Both the position numbers and the translations under genes were made by a program. Shown piece by piece: positions 1 through 8,593 of a stretch of 33,043 nucleotides of DNA. Location: assembly GCA_025462945.1 (NCBI GenBank), contig JAOAPO010000293.1, positions 1 through 33,043 of the forward strand, written 5' to 3'. Source of the stretch: Bryobacterales bacterium. Its GTDB lineage: Bacteria; Acidobacteriota; Terriglobia; Bryobacterales; Bryobacteraceae. Within the stretch, counting starts at the first letter, position 1; each line of letters opens with the position of its first letter. The notes below the pieces were generated by a model, which was not told the origin of the DNA, did not search any database, and was given only the letters and a program-made list of their open reading frames with translations.

Positions 1-1
1 T

Positions 2-850
2 TCGGAGCGAGGCACGAGGATCCTTTGCGATACGCTCGTCACCACCGGCCTGCTGCAGAAGGCGGACGGTGCCTACTCCAACGCCCCGGACTCCGCGATC
101 TTCCTAAACCGGACGTCGCCCGCGTACATGGGCGGAGTGACGGAATTTCTTTCGATGCCGGAGATGATGCACTCGGTGATGGATACGATGGCCGATTGCG
201 TTCGGAAAGGCGGGACGACGCTGCCGGGCGACGGCACGGTCGATCCCGACAATCCGATTTGGGTTCGTTTTGCAGAAGTCATGGCGCCGATCATGGTGCC
301 GGGCGCGATGGCGATCGCCGCGCAGGTGCCGGAGACCGGGCCAGTAAAAGTTCTCGACATCGCTGCGGGGCATGGGCTGTTCGGCATTACCATCGCGAAG
401 AGGAATGCGCAGGCGCAGATCGTTGCGCTCGACTGGCGGGCGGTGCTGGAGGTAGCCAGGAAGAATGCGGCGGCGGCCGGGGTGATCGATCGGTATCAGA
501 CGATCGCGGGCAGCGCGTTCGAGGTGGAGTTTGGGGAAGGCTACGACTTCGTGCTGGTGACGAACTTCCTGCACCATTTCGGGGCGAAGAAGAACGAGGA
601 ACTGCTGCGCAAGGTGTATGCGGCGTTGAAGCCGGGCGGCCATGCGATTACGCTGGAGTTCGTGCCGGACGAAACGCGTGTGGCACCCGTCCCTGCTGCT
701 CGATTTGCGATGACGATGCTGACCGGAACGCACGAAGGCGACGCTTACACGTTCGACGAACTGGCGGCCATGGCGCAGAATGCGGGCTTTGTTGCCAGCC
801 GGCACGTTCCACTGGAAGCGGGGCAGTCGGTTATCATTTCAACGAAATGA
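2..850 (+). CDS. SAM-dependent methyltransferase with N-terminal dimerisation-like segment, 5' truncated by window edge
   Basis: Frame 2 is open from base 2 (SERGTRILCDTLVTTGLLQKADGAYSNAPDSAIFLNRTSPAYMGG...) into the 128..850 ORF. SAM-binding motif VKVLDIAAGHGLFGI, then LVTNFLHHFG and LKPGGHAITLEFVP. Ends TGA 848-850. Confidence 0.88.
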   Translation, partial: SERGTRILCDTLVTTGLLQKADGAYSNAPDSAIFLNRTSPAYMGGVTEFLSMPEMMHSVMDTMADCVRKGGTTLPGDGTVDPDNPIWVRFAEVMAPIMVPGAMAIAAQVPETGPVKVLDIAAGHGLFGITIAKRNAQAQIVALDWRAVLEVARKNAAAAGVIDRYQTIAGSAFEVEFGEGYDFVLVTNFLHHFGAKKNEELLRKVYAALKPGGHAITLEFVPDETRVAPVPAARFAMTMLTGTHEGDAYTFDELAAMAQNAGFVASRHVPLEAGQSVIISTK

Positions 851-1236
851 CCATCCAACCGGTTCAGCTGCATCACGTCTCACGGCAGACGAAGAAACTT
901 GCGGAGACGCGTAAGTTTTACACCGAGGTCCTGGGCTTCCAGGAGATCAGCCGGCCGCCGTTTGACTTCGATGGCGCGTGGCTTTTTGGCGCGGGAATTC
1001 AGATTCACCTGATCGACGAACCATTCGACGATCCGAAGCTGCCGATCAACACCCACGAAAACCACATCGCGTTTTTGGTGCACGACATGGATGCTTCAGA
1101 GGCGGTCCTGAAAGAGCACGGGATACCGTACCACCGGCAGTCGACGCCCTCGCGAGGAACGAGCCAGATGTTCTTCCGGGATCCGGAAGGCTGGCTGATT
1201 GAGTTGGGTCTTTACGCTCCGAAGATGGACGCTTAG
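847..1236 (+). CDS. VOC (glyoxalase/bleomycin resistance/dioxygenase) family protein
   Basis: MTIQPVQLHHVSRQTKKLAETRKFYTEVLGFQEISRPPFDFDGAWLF...HENHIAFLVHDMDASEAVLKEHGIPY...FFRDPEGWLIEL. The ATG overlaps the upstream TGA (ATGA), so translational coupling is plausible. The ORF track extends it falsely to base 25. Confidence 0.88.
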   Translation: MTIQPVQLHHVSRQTKKLAETRKFYTEVLGFQEISRPPFDFDGAWLFGAGIQIHLIDEPFDDPKLPINTHENHIAFLVHDMDASEAVLKEHGIPYHRQSTPSRGTSQMFFRDPEGWLIELGLYAPKMDA

Positions 1237-2015
1237 GTCCAGAACGGTTCGCCGGCCGGGACAAACTGAACTGGCACACCGCTGACGAAGGTCTTGATCC
1301 ACTTTGCGAACTCTTCCATTCCGCCTTCTTCCGAAACCACGTGGCCGAGAATAATCTGGCCTTTCGGAACGCCCAGGGTGGCTGCATCCATCACGTATTC
1401 GGGATTGTCGAACGCCCCGTCGGCTTCCGGCGATTCACCACCAATGGCGACGTCGGCCTCGGGGGTCAGGCGCGGTGACGCGTATCCGGGCCCAACCAGC
1501 ACTTTGCTGATCTTCGCCTTCGGGTCGCCCACCACCCGAATCGCTTTCCATCCGGTGCGCTTCTTAATTTCTGAGGCGAATGCTCCCAGGGTGGTTTCCG
1601 GCACCGTGTAGACTTTGCCGCCGCTCATCGCTGCGTTCTCGTCGATAATGCCGACAGCCCGCAACTCCGCAACGATCGACTGGTCTGGTTTCCTGGCATG
1701 CTGGTGGTCGTGGAAACGCCACACAATCAAATTGTTCGTCAGGCAGAAGTCGCGCTTCAGCTTGTAGAGCGGGTTCTGCTGGAGATCCTTCGTGTCGTCG
1801 CGGTCATTCCACCAGGTGTCTTCGTGGCTGATCACAAAATTCAGGCCGGCTGCATGTGCACGCCGCAGGACGTCGAGCGTCACCATCATGGTGGTGGCGA
1901 TTCCCGTTACCTGCGCGTCGGGATTGCCGATCTTGAACGTGTCCCGGTAGGTCTGCTCGTTGAAAGGAACGCCCAGGTTGTCTCTGACCTTTTGAATAAT
2001 TTCTCGAGCTGTCAC
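1233..2015 (-). CDS. Nif3-like dinuclear metal center family protein (copy A, no signal peptide)
   Basis: MTAREIIQKVRDNLGVPFNEQTYRDTFKIGNPDAQVTGIATTMMVTLDVLRRAHAAGLNFVISHEDTWW...; C-terminal GHVVSEEGG motif. Confidence 0.78.
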   Translation of the reverse strand: MTAREIIQKVRDNLGVPFNEQTYRDTFKIGNPDAQVTGIATTMMVTLDVLRRAHAAGLNFVISHEDTWWNDRDDTKDLQQNPLYKLKRDFCLTNNLIVWRFHDHQHARKPDQSIVAELRAVGIIDENAAMSGGKVYTVPETTLGAFASEIKKRTGWKAIRVVGDPKAKISKVLVGPGYASPRLTPEADVAIGGESPEADGAFDNPEYVMDAATLGVPKGQIILGHVVSEEGGMEEFAKWIKTFVSGVPVQFVPAGEPFWT

Positions 2016-2929
2016 AGCGCTCTCCAGTAGGGGTCACCCGCAGAGATCCATTTGGCGGGGATGTTCTTGTCCAGACTGCTTAACCACGTTGCGCAGGCCA
2101 TCATTCCCGGCTCCTCGGAAGCGACTCGTCCGATGGTGACCAGGCTCCGCTTTTCGCCATTCGCCTGCTTGTCCGCGGCGTAAAAGGTGCACTCCCACTC
2201 CCGAACCTCGCCGGCAAGGAGCAGATCTACTTTGTCGTAGTTCTTCCACATGGTTGCCACGGGCATCATGCCGGGATGCAGCATCACTCGCCGGACGCGC
2301 AGTTTACGATCGCCCACTGCGCGCAGTCCCCCGCGAAGGCTCAGTTTTTTACGGACAGCGGCTACGGTATCTTCCAGGGTGGCAGCGGGGATGTCATACA
2401 TCGTCTCCTCGCCTAAGACCTTGTTTTTGGACCAGCCCAGTGCATCGGCGAGGCCGGTGGTCATCTCGTTTTCTTTTCTGGAGGCCCAGTGATCGTGCAG
2501 TCGAAACACGACCAGGCCGTTCTTCGCGATGAAATCCTGCTTCGCCTTGTAGATCGGGTCATCCGGAGAGACGCCCGCGGGTCCACGGCCACGACCTCCC
2601 GCCGGAGGGGGAGGCGACGGCCCATCCTGACGACCGTAGAATGTCGGCTCGTGCGTGACGATCAGGTTGAGGTTGGCTTTGGCGGCCTGCTGTAAAACCG
2701 ACATGGTGGCCATGGCTGTCACAGCGATCCCTCGGATCGGGGTAGCGGGATCGCCGGCCTTGAAGCCATCGACTCCGGTGGCTGGCCAATCGCCTCCCAG
2801 GCTCTTCTGTACCTGCGCGATGAACTCCGAGGCGGCGACGGTCGGAGCAGCTCCCATCGGCACCTGGCTGGCGGCGATGCTGCCGGCAAGCAGCGTGAAT
2901 TGGCGGCGGCTAACGGTTGATCGATACAT
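2012..2929 (-). CDS. Nif3-like family protein (copy B) with Tat-type leader
   Basis: Start reassigned to MYRSTVSRRQFTLLAGSIAASQVPMGAAPTVAAS (twin-arginine SRRQFTLLAG). The fold-level pattern matches copy A (GIAVTAMATMSVLQQAAKANLNLIVTHEPTFY; ASEEPGM...ISAGDPYW). Overlaps copy A by 4 bp. Confidence 0.75.
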   Translation of the reverse strand: MYRSTVSRRQFTLLAGSIAASQVPMGAAPTVAASEFIAQVQKSLGGDWPATGVDGFKAGDPATPIRGIAVTAMATMSVLQQAAKANLNLIVTHEPTFYGRQDGPSPPPPAGGRGRGPAGVSPDDPIYKAKQDFIAKNGLVVFRLHDHWASRKENEMTTGLADALGWSKNKVLGEETMYDIPAATLEDTVAAVRKKLSLRGGLRAVGDRKLRVRRVMLHPGMMPVATMWKNYDKVDLLLAGEVREWECTFYAADKQANGEKRSLVTIGRVASEEPGMMACATWLSSLDKNIPAKWISAGDPYWRAL

Positions 2930-2937
2930 ACGTCTCC

Positions 2938-4323
2938 CTAAGCGAAAATCTTGCCTGGGTTGAGAATGCCCAGTGGGTCCAGAGCCTGTTTCATGGTACG
3001 CATCAATGCCAGCTCTTCCGGAGTTCGGCACATCTTCAGCCAGGCGCGCTTCTCAAGCCCGACGCCATGCTCGGCGGAGATGGCGCCCTGCCGGCCCTCC
3101 AGAGCGCCATAGATGATCGATTCGACGCCATGGCGCGCTTCGTCATCGCCAGAGCCGACGTGAACATTGAGGTGGAGATTGCCGTCGCCCATGTGGCCGA
3201 AGACAAAGGTATGGTTGTCGGGCCATTTTGCGTTCAGCTTCTCGCGGACCTCGGTCACGTACGCGTCCATGTTCTTGATCGGCAGGCTGATGTCGAAGCC
3301 GAACCAGGGGCGGTATTGATGGAACTGGTCGATGTCGTCGCGGATGGCCCAAATTCCCGCGCGTTCCGAGGCGTTCATCGCGACTACGCAATCGGCGGCA
3401 AGACCTTTGTCCATCACGCCTTCAAGAGCTGTGCTGAAGCGCTCGCGGTCAGAGGCTTCGTCGGAACCCAGCGCATCCACCAGAACGTAGACGGGATAGG
3501 TCTGGGGCAGGGGTGGGTGCTGTTTCGCGGGCGGGGTCGTCATCAGGCGATAGAAGTCATTCCACATCACTTCGAAGGCGCTCAGCGTTCCACCGAGGCC
3601 CGCGTTGAGTTCGTTCAGAATCTTCGGCAGGCTGCTGAATTCATTTACGGCGAGGAAAGCCGTGTTTTGACTGCGAGGCTGCGGCTGCAGGCGGAGGATG
3701 GCCCGAGTCACGATGCCGAGCGTGCCTTCCGAGCCGATGAACAGATGCTTGAGGTCGTAGCCGGAGTTGTTCTTCACGACGGGATACATGGACGAGATGA
3801 TGGTGCCGTCCGCCATTACGGCTTCGAGACCAAGTACCAGATTTCGCGTCATGCCGTAGCGGATCACGCGATTCCCGCCCGCGTTGGTCGAAATGAGACC
3901 GCCGATCATGGCGGAGCCGCGAGCGCCGAGGTCCAGCGGAAACAAGAAGCCTCGCTCAAAGGCGCGCCGATGAATGGTCTCGAGAACGACGCCGGCTTCC
4001 ACGGTCATGGTGGGTCCGGCCTCGTCGAGTTCTTCAATCCGGGTCATCAGTTCCGTGGAGATGACGACTTCGTGCTGTCCGGCATGGGCACCTTCCACAA
4101 GCCCGGTCAGGCCACCGTGGGGCACCACCGGCTGGCGGGCAGCATGGCAAAGCTTCATTACCGCTGAAAGCTCCGCCGTGGAACGCGGGCGGAAGATTGC
4201 CGCGGCCTGCAGGCTGCCCCGAGAGATCCATCCCGTGCTGCGCGACGAAACCTCGTCGCCGGTGAGAACGCCGCCGGGACGCAGCACCGCGGCGGCTGCT
4301 AATAGAAGTTGGCTGTCGATCAT
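2938..4323 (-). CDS. FAD-binding oxidoreductase of the GlcD / D-lactate dehydrogenase type
   Basis: PHGGLTGLVEGAHAGQHEVVISTELM, ARGSAMIGGLISTNAGGNRVIRYGMTRNLVLGLEAVMADG, FGHMGDGNLHLNVHV, ISAEHGVGLEKR, LDPLGILNPGKIF are hallmark motifs. Confidence 0.93.
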   Translation of the reverse strand: MIDSQLLLAAAAVLRPGGVLTGDEVSSRSTGWISRGSLQAAAIFRPRSTAELSAVMKLCHAARQPVVPHGGLTGLVEGAHAGQHEVVISTELMTRIEELDEAGPTMTVEAGVVLETIHRRAFERGFLFPLDLGARGSAMIGGLISTNAGGNRVIRYGMTRNLVLGLEAVMADGTIISSMYPVVKNNSGYDLKHLFIGSEGTLGIVTRAILRLQPQPRSQNTAFLAVNEFSSLPKILNELNAGLGGTLSAFEVMWNDFYRLMTTPPAKQHPPLPQTYPVYVLVDALGSDEASDRERFSTALEGVMDKGLAADCVVAMNASERAGIWAIRDDIDQFHQYRPWFGFDISLPIKNMDAYVTEVREKLNAKWPDNHTFVFGHMGDGNLHLNVHVGSGDDEARHGVESIIYGALEGRQGAISAEHGVGLEKRAWLKMCRTPEELALMRTMKQALDPLGILNPGKIFA

Positions 4324-4383
4324 GAACCAAATTCAGCATAGACGACAGGGGTGCAAGCGGGGGCTGGACCGATACTGGAATGA

Positions 4384-5163
4384 GTGTCTGCTCCTCTTAT
4401 CGAACTTCGAAACATCACCGTGATGCGCGGCGAAAACATCGCGCTGCGCAACCTGAGCCTCACCATCGGCGCCGGGGAGCACGTGGCGATCCTCGGTCCG
4501 AATGGCTGCGGCAAGTCGACTCTGATCAAGACGATTACGCGCGAATGTTATCCGCTGGCAAGGCCGGAGTCCAGCGTTTCCATCCTGGGCCGCGGTGTCT
4601 GGAATGTGGTGGAACTGCGCAGCATGATGGGCATTGTTACGAACGACCTGATGGCGCAGTGTACGCGCGAGATCACTGGCTTCGACATTGTGCTTTCAGG
4701 CTTCTTTTCAAGCATCGGGATTTGGGAGCACTACGAAGTGACTGAGGCAATGAAAAGCCAGGCTCATCGGGTGCTGGCCTTGTTGCGCGCGGAACACCTC
4801 GCGGAAAAGCCGGTCGATGAGATGTCTTCGGGGGAAGGCCGGCGCATGCTGATCGGCCGCGCTTTGGTGCATGACCCGAAGGCGCTGCTGCTGGATGAGC
4901 CATCCACCAGCCTCGACCTTTTCGCCCAGCATGAATTACGAGAGACGGTTCGGGGCCTTGCCCAGGCAGGGCTGGGGATTGTTCTGGTGACACACCATCT
5001 CTCAGACATCATCCCCGAGATCGACCGAGTCATCTTCATGCAGGGCGGGCAGATTGTGGGCGATGGACCCAAGGCCGAACTGCTGACTTCAATTGGACTT
5101 CGCCAGTTATTCGGTGTCGAAGTGGAAATGGCCGAGCGCGCTGGTTATTATCACCTTTGGTAG
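4384..5163 (+). CDS. ABC transporter ATP-binding protein (ModF/YlmA-like, no adjacent permease)
   Basis: GTG start. Walker A GPNGCGKST, signature MSSGEGRRMLIGRAL, Walker B ALLLDEPSTSLD, H-loop VTHH. Confidence 0.9.
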   Translation: MSAPLIELRNITVMRGENIALRNLSLTIGAGEHVAILGPNGCGKSTLIKTITRECYPLARPESSVSILGRGVWNVVELRSMMGIVTNDLMAQCTREITGFDIVLSGFFSSIGIWEHYEVTEAMKSQAHRVLALLRAEHLAEKPVDEMSSGEGRRMLIGRALVHDPKALLLDEPSTSLDLFAQHELRETVRGLAQAGLGIVLVTHHLSDIIPEIDRVIFMQGGQIVGDGPKAELLTSIGLRQLFGVEVEMAERAGYYHLW

Positions 5164-5166
5164 AAC

Positions 5167-5823
5167 TTGCGGAAATACGCTCATAACATCGAACCCCACC
5201 CTCGCTGGCCGGTTGTGGTTGCGCTGCTGGTCATCAGCGGTTTGTACTACACGCTGCCTGAAAACCTGACGGTCGGGCCGGAGTGGATGTTGCTGGCCAT
5301 CTCCGTGGCCCTCATTATTCCCACCTCGATCAGTCATCGCCTGGGGAATGTAAAGCTGAACGATTTCTTTGCATATTTAAGTCTGGCCGTGATTACGATT
5401 GGACTGATTACCTCGCTGACGCTGCTGCTCTTGCGACTTCCCGGCAGACAGGATTCGCCGCTGGTTCTTCTGCGGGTGGCCTCGGCGCTTTGGTCCGGGA
5501 ACGTACTTCTGTTTGCGTCCTGGTACTGGCGTCTGGATGGAGGCGGTCCAAACCAGCGGGACCAGAAGGGCATTCACATTGACGGCGCCTTTCTTTTTCC
5601 GCAGATGACCATGACGGACGAATTGCGCCGGAAGATGGGGGAGGATCAGTGGAGTCCGGCGTTCGTGGATTACCTGTTTCTGGCGTTTAACACCAGTACA
5701 GCTTTTTCACCCACTGACGTGCCCGTGCTGTCGCGCTGGGCGAAGGTGCTGATGGTGATTCAGTCGCTGATCTCGCTGACGACAGTTGCACTTTTGGCGG
5801 CCCGCGCCGTCAATATTCTTTAG
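5167..5823 (+). CDS. DUF1345-like integral membrane protein
   Basis: TTG start 3 bp after the ABC stop. Several hydrophobic segments; C-terminal VDYLFLAFNTSTAFSPTDVPVLSRWAKVLMVIQSLISLTTVALLAARAVNIL resembles the DUF1345 family. Confidence 0.65.
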   Translation: MRKYAHNIEPHPRWPVVVALLVISGLYYTLPENLTVGPEWMLLAISVALIIPTSISHRLGNVKLNDFFAYLSLAVITIGLITSLTLLLLRLPGRQDSPLVLLRVASALWSGNVLLFASWYWRLDGGGPNQRDQKGIHIDGAFLFPQMTMTDELRRKMGEDQWSPAFVDYLFLAFNTSTAFSPTDVPVLSRWAKVLMVIQSLISLTTVALLAARAVNIL

Positions 5824-5861
5824 AACGGAGGGCTCAAAATAGTCTTAGTGGTCCCGCTCGC

Positions 5862-7748
5862 TCACGGCTCTGAAGACGTGTGCCTGCCTGATTCACCAGC
5901 CTGCCAGGAAGCACCGGACGTCTCTTGCACGGGCACGAGGTACTCGCTGGCCATCTCGTTGAATTCGGTTGGCGTGATCAGGCGAAAGCGGATATCGAGT
6001 GTGGAGAAGCGCCGAATCTCGTTTTGCATCGCTTCGCCGGGTAGCTCGGAGCCGGCGAGATAGAGTTCGCCCGCGGCGATTCGAAACGGCAGCACCCGCC
6101 ATTTGCGTGCGATTGAAGTCGGCAGGGCGCGGGTCACCTGGGGCGAGATGTGCTCTGGCGCAGGTTTGCCGAGTTCGAGTTGGTTCTGGAGGGCGAGAGC
6201 CGCATACAGGTCGTCTTCGTTCAGGAATCCCTTGCTGACGAGGTATTCGCCGAGACGCACGCCCGAAGGTTGCTCGGCAACAGCCTGCGCCAGTTGATCC
6301 GGGGTGATCCACTGTGAGCCGGTGAGCACAGCGCCCAGCTTCAGCCGGTCGGACTGCAATGCGGCACGCGATGGGTAGGCATGCTCGGTTTTCACCCACA
6401 GCAAAGGCCGCCCCCGCAGCCGCGCGGCGCTGTACGTCCAGATGGCGCGGCAGGTGGCAAAGCAGTTGATCCAGTTGCCCGCTACGACGCGGATCGGCAC
6501 GGCAGAAGCGAAGACCCAGCCATAGACCCGGTTCGAGCACCAGATGCGGAAGCCGACATGCAGCGCCTGGATGGCCAGGCCAGTGGCAAGAGCCGGCGCG
6601 AAATGCCCGGTCTCTCTGGCCAGACCCCACTCGGTTCCGGTAGCGGCTGCCAGCGCGCGGGTCAACACTCCGTAGAAATAGAGGAGGTTTGTCAGGGGGG
6701 TGACGAGGTTGCCGATCAGGCTCTTGCGGTCTCTCCAGAACCAATAGAAGTAGCGCACGGAATCGCGGAGACCGTGGTGCTCCCACGACTGCAGAGTGAT
6801 GCCCAAAACCCAGCGCGAGCGTTGGCGAACCGCGGTACTGAAGCGGCGCGGGAAGTACTCCCGGGTGGCGATGACGCGGCCATGGCGAAACTGGACCGGA
6901 ATGAACTTCTGGGGCAGCCCCATGGCGTGAACCCGGAAGCCGTTCTCGTAGTCTTCCGTCAGGCACGACGGTTCGAAGATTCGGTTGCTGTTGCATGCGG
7001 CGAGCATCTCGAGCGCCTTGCGCGAGAAGCCGGTGCCGACGCCGTTCGACGGAATGAACCCGCCGAGCCACTGCCGAGCCGCCATGTCTCTGAACTGATA
7101 CTCCGCAAACTCATCGCAGTAGACACCATGCGCAATCTCGTGGAGCGGGGTGGGCAGCGCGAGCACGGGGATCTGGACCATATCGCCGAACTGTGCGTAG
7201 TAATTGATCCAGCGAAGCGCGTCGGGGTCGATCAAGTCTTCGGCATCGTGGGTCAGGATCATTTCGAAGCGGACGCCATGCTCTTCCTCGTGGAGCAGCA
7301 TGCGCTGGTAAATCCAGTTCAGGCAATCCGCTTTGGAAGTGGGACCGTCGTGCGGGCAGAGCGAAAGGTGTACGTGAGTGTAGCGCTTCATTGCCTCCCG
7401 TACGGCGGCAATGGTGGGAGCGTCGTTGGGGTAGGCGCCGATGAAGAAGTCGTAGTTCTCGTACCGCAGAGCCCGGGCGTTATTGTCGAGCATTTGCTGG
7501 ATGACTCGGTGCTCGTGCCAGAGTGCCACGAAGATGGCCATGCGGCGGTGCGGTACGGCGTCCAGATCAGCTTCGGACGGCGCGGAGTTCTTTCGGCTTC
7601 CCATCGCCGCGGCAATCGCGGCGAAGTCGATCAGCAGATCGTCGAAGCCGTTCAACAGAACCCATAAGGCGAGCGGAATGAGCACGCCAGCCACCCAGTG
7701 ATCCACTGTTGGCAGCCAGCCATGCGCGAGCGCCGCAAGGGGTTCCAC
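5862..7748 (-). CDS. nfrB: Membrane glycosyltransferase, NfrB-like, with C-terminal MshEN (GspE N-terminal-like, c-di-GMP-binding type) domain
   Basis: Long GT2-like core (LWHEHRVIQQMLDNN, FFIGAYPNDAPT, EMILTHDAEDLIDPDALRWINYY, QRSRWVLGITLQSWEHHG), multiple TM segments, and C-terminal RLGEYLVSKGFLNEDDLYAALALQ, which fits the MshEN pattern RLGxxLxxxGxxxxxxLxxxLxxQ. Confidence 0.82.
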   Translation of the reverse strand: MEPLAALAHGWLPTVDHWVAGVLIPLALWVLLNGFDDLLIDFAAIAAAMGSRKNSAPSEADLDAVPHRRMAIFVALWHEHRVIQQMLDNNARALRYENYDFFIGAYPNDAPTIAAVREAMKRYTHVHLSLCPHDGPTSKADCLNWIYQRMLLHEEEHGVRFEMILTHDAEDLIDPDALRWINYYAQFGDMVQIPVLALPTPLHEIAHGVYCDEFAEYQFRDMAARQWLGGFIPSNGVGTGFSRKALEMLAACNSNRIFEPSCLTEDYENGFRVHAMGLPQKFIPVQFRHGRVIATREYFPRRFSTAVRQRSRWVLGITLQSWEHHGLRDSVRYFYWFWRDRKSLIGNLVTPLTNLLYFYGVLTRALAAATGTEWGLARETGHFAPALATGLAIQALHVGFRIWCSNRVYGWVFASAVPIRVVAGNWINCFATCRAIWTYSAARLRGRPLLWVKTEHAYPSRAALQSDRLKLGAVLTGSQWITPDQLAQAVAEQPSGVRLGEYLVSKGFLNEDDLYAALALQNQLELGKPAPEHISPQVTRALPTSIARKWRVLPFRIAAGELYLAGSELPGEAMQNEIRRFSTLDIRFRLITPTEFNEMASEYLVPVQETSGASWQAGESGRHTSSEP

Positions 7749-7799
7749 CAGATACTAGTGGCGACCTGCCGGAGAATTCTCACGTGCGGCGCAGAAATG

Positions 7800-8432
7800 C
7801 TACCGACGCATCAGATCAAAGGCGATATCGGGTCCGTACCCTTGCGCCATGGCGAGCGAAATCCAGAGCAGGGCCAGGGGTTCCAGGGTTCGGGCCTGCT
7901 TGAGGGGTCCGGCATCGTGGGGCGCAAAGCCGAGATCCGCGGCAAGAGTGTGGACGGCCTTCTTCGCTTCCCCGTCGTCTCCGCAATACAGCAAGGAGGC
8001 GCTGCGGTCGCCGAACTTCGGATTCGCCATGATGCCGAAGCCGATACTGTTGAAGGCCTTGACGACTCTGGCGCCTTTCGCCCACGAGGCTACCTGCTCG
8101 GCGCCGGAGGTCGTGTTTCCGAATTCGAGGGCCGAGAAGTCCGGCAGCAGGGGATTGGTTGCGTCGATGAGTACCTTGCCGGCAAGCGGCCCCGCGGACT
8201 CGACGGCGCTTCGGGTGGCTGGCCAGGGCGTTGCAAGCAGGAGAACGTCACTGTTCGCAACAGCTTCCCCGACCGAGGCGGCCCTGGCAGAGGTGCCGGC
8301 TTTCCTGACCAACGCGCGCATTTCGGGGGAATCCGGCTTGCGCGAACTGAAGATCACGTTGTGTCCGGCTGCTGCCCAGCCAGTTCCCAGTGTTCCTCCG
8401 ACGCTTCACGATCCGATTACGCATATAATCAA
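7800..8432 (-). pseudogene. NADPH-dependent F420 reductase / Rossmann NAD(P)-binding protein, interrupted by an in-frame TGA
   Basis: The reverse strand has AGGAGG six nt before TTG (8432..8430), then TTG ATT ATA TGC GTA ATC GGA TCG TGA AGC GTC GGA GGA ACA CTG GGA ACT GGC TGG GCA GCA GCC GGA CAC AAC = MIICVIGS*SVGGTLGTGWAAAGHN. It continues in the same frame into the 7800..8357 ORF VIFSSRKPDSPEM...VLIDATNPLLPD...VVKAFNSIGF. TGA is at 8408..8406. Confidence 0.75.
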
Positions 8433-8593
8433 TCGCTTCCTCCTGTCCCACGCTCTTAGACGCCAGTGCTGGTCTTAGAGATCAGATGAGGCTGCCTGAT
8501 TTTCGATGCACTGAAAATACAGGGGGGCGCAATTACGTAAAGCCTATCGAAAGTCGAGAGCTCTGGCTGGTGCGCAATGATAGACTCATCCGC

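Noticed and set aside
2917-4167. 416-aa plus-strand ORF
   Set aside because: Lies antisense to the FAD oxidase; a mirror ORF caused by GC-rich codon bias, with no recognisable motifs.
6381-7667. 428-aa plus-strand ORF and the 392-aa minus-strand ORF at 5893..7071
   Set aside because: Alternate-frame shadows of the NfrB-like gene, whose motifs are convincing in its own frame.
8406-8408. Selenocysteine or glycine recoding of TGA
   Set aside because: No convincing SECIS-like hairpin seen just downstream, the position is a conserved Gly rather than Cys, and other genes here use TGA as a normal stop and GGA for Gly.
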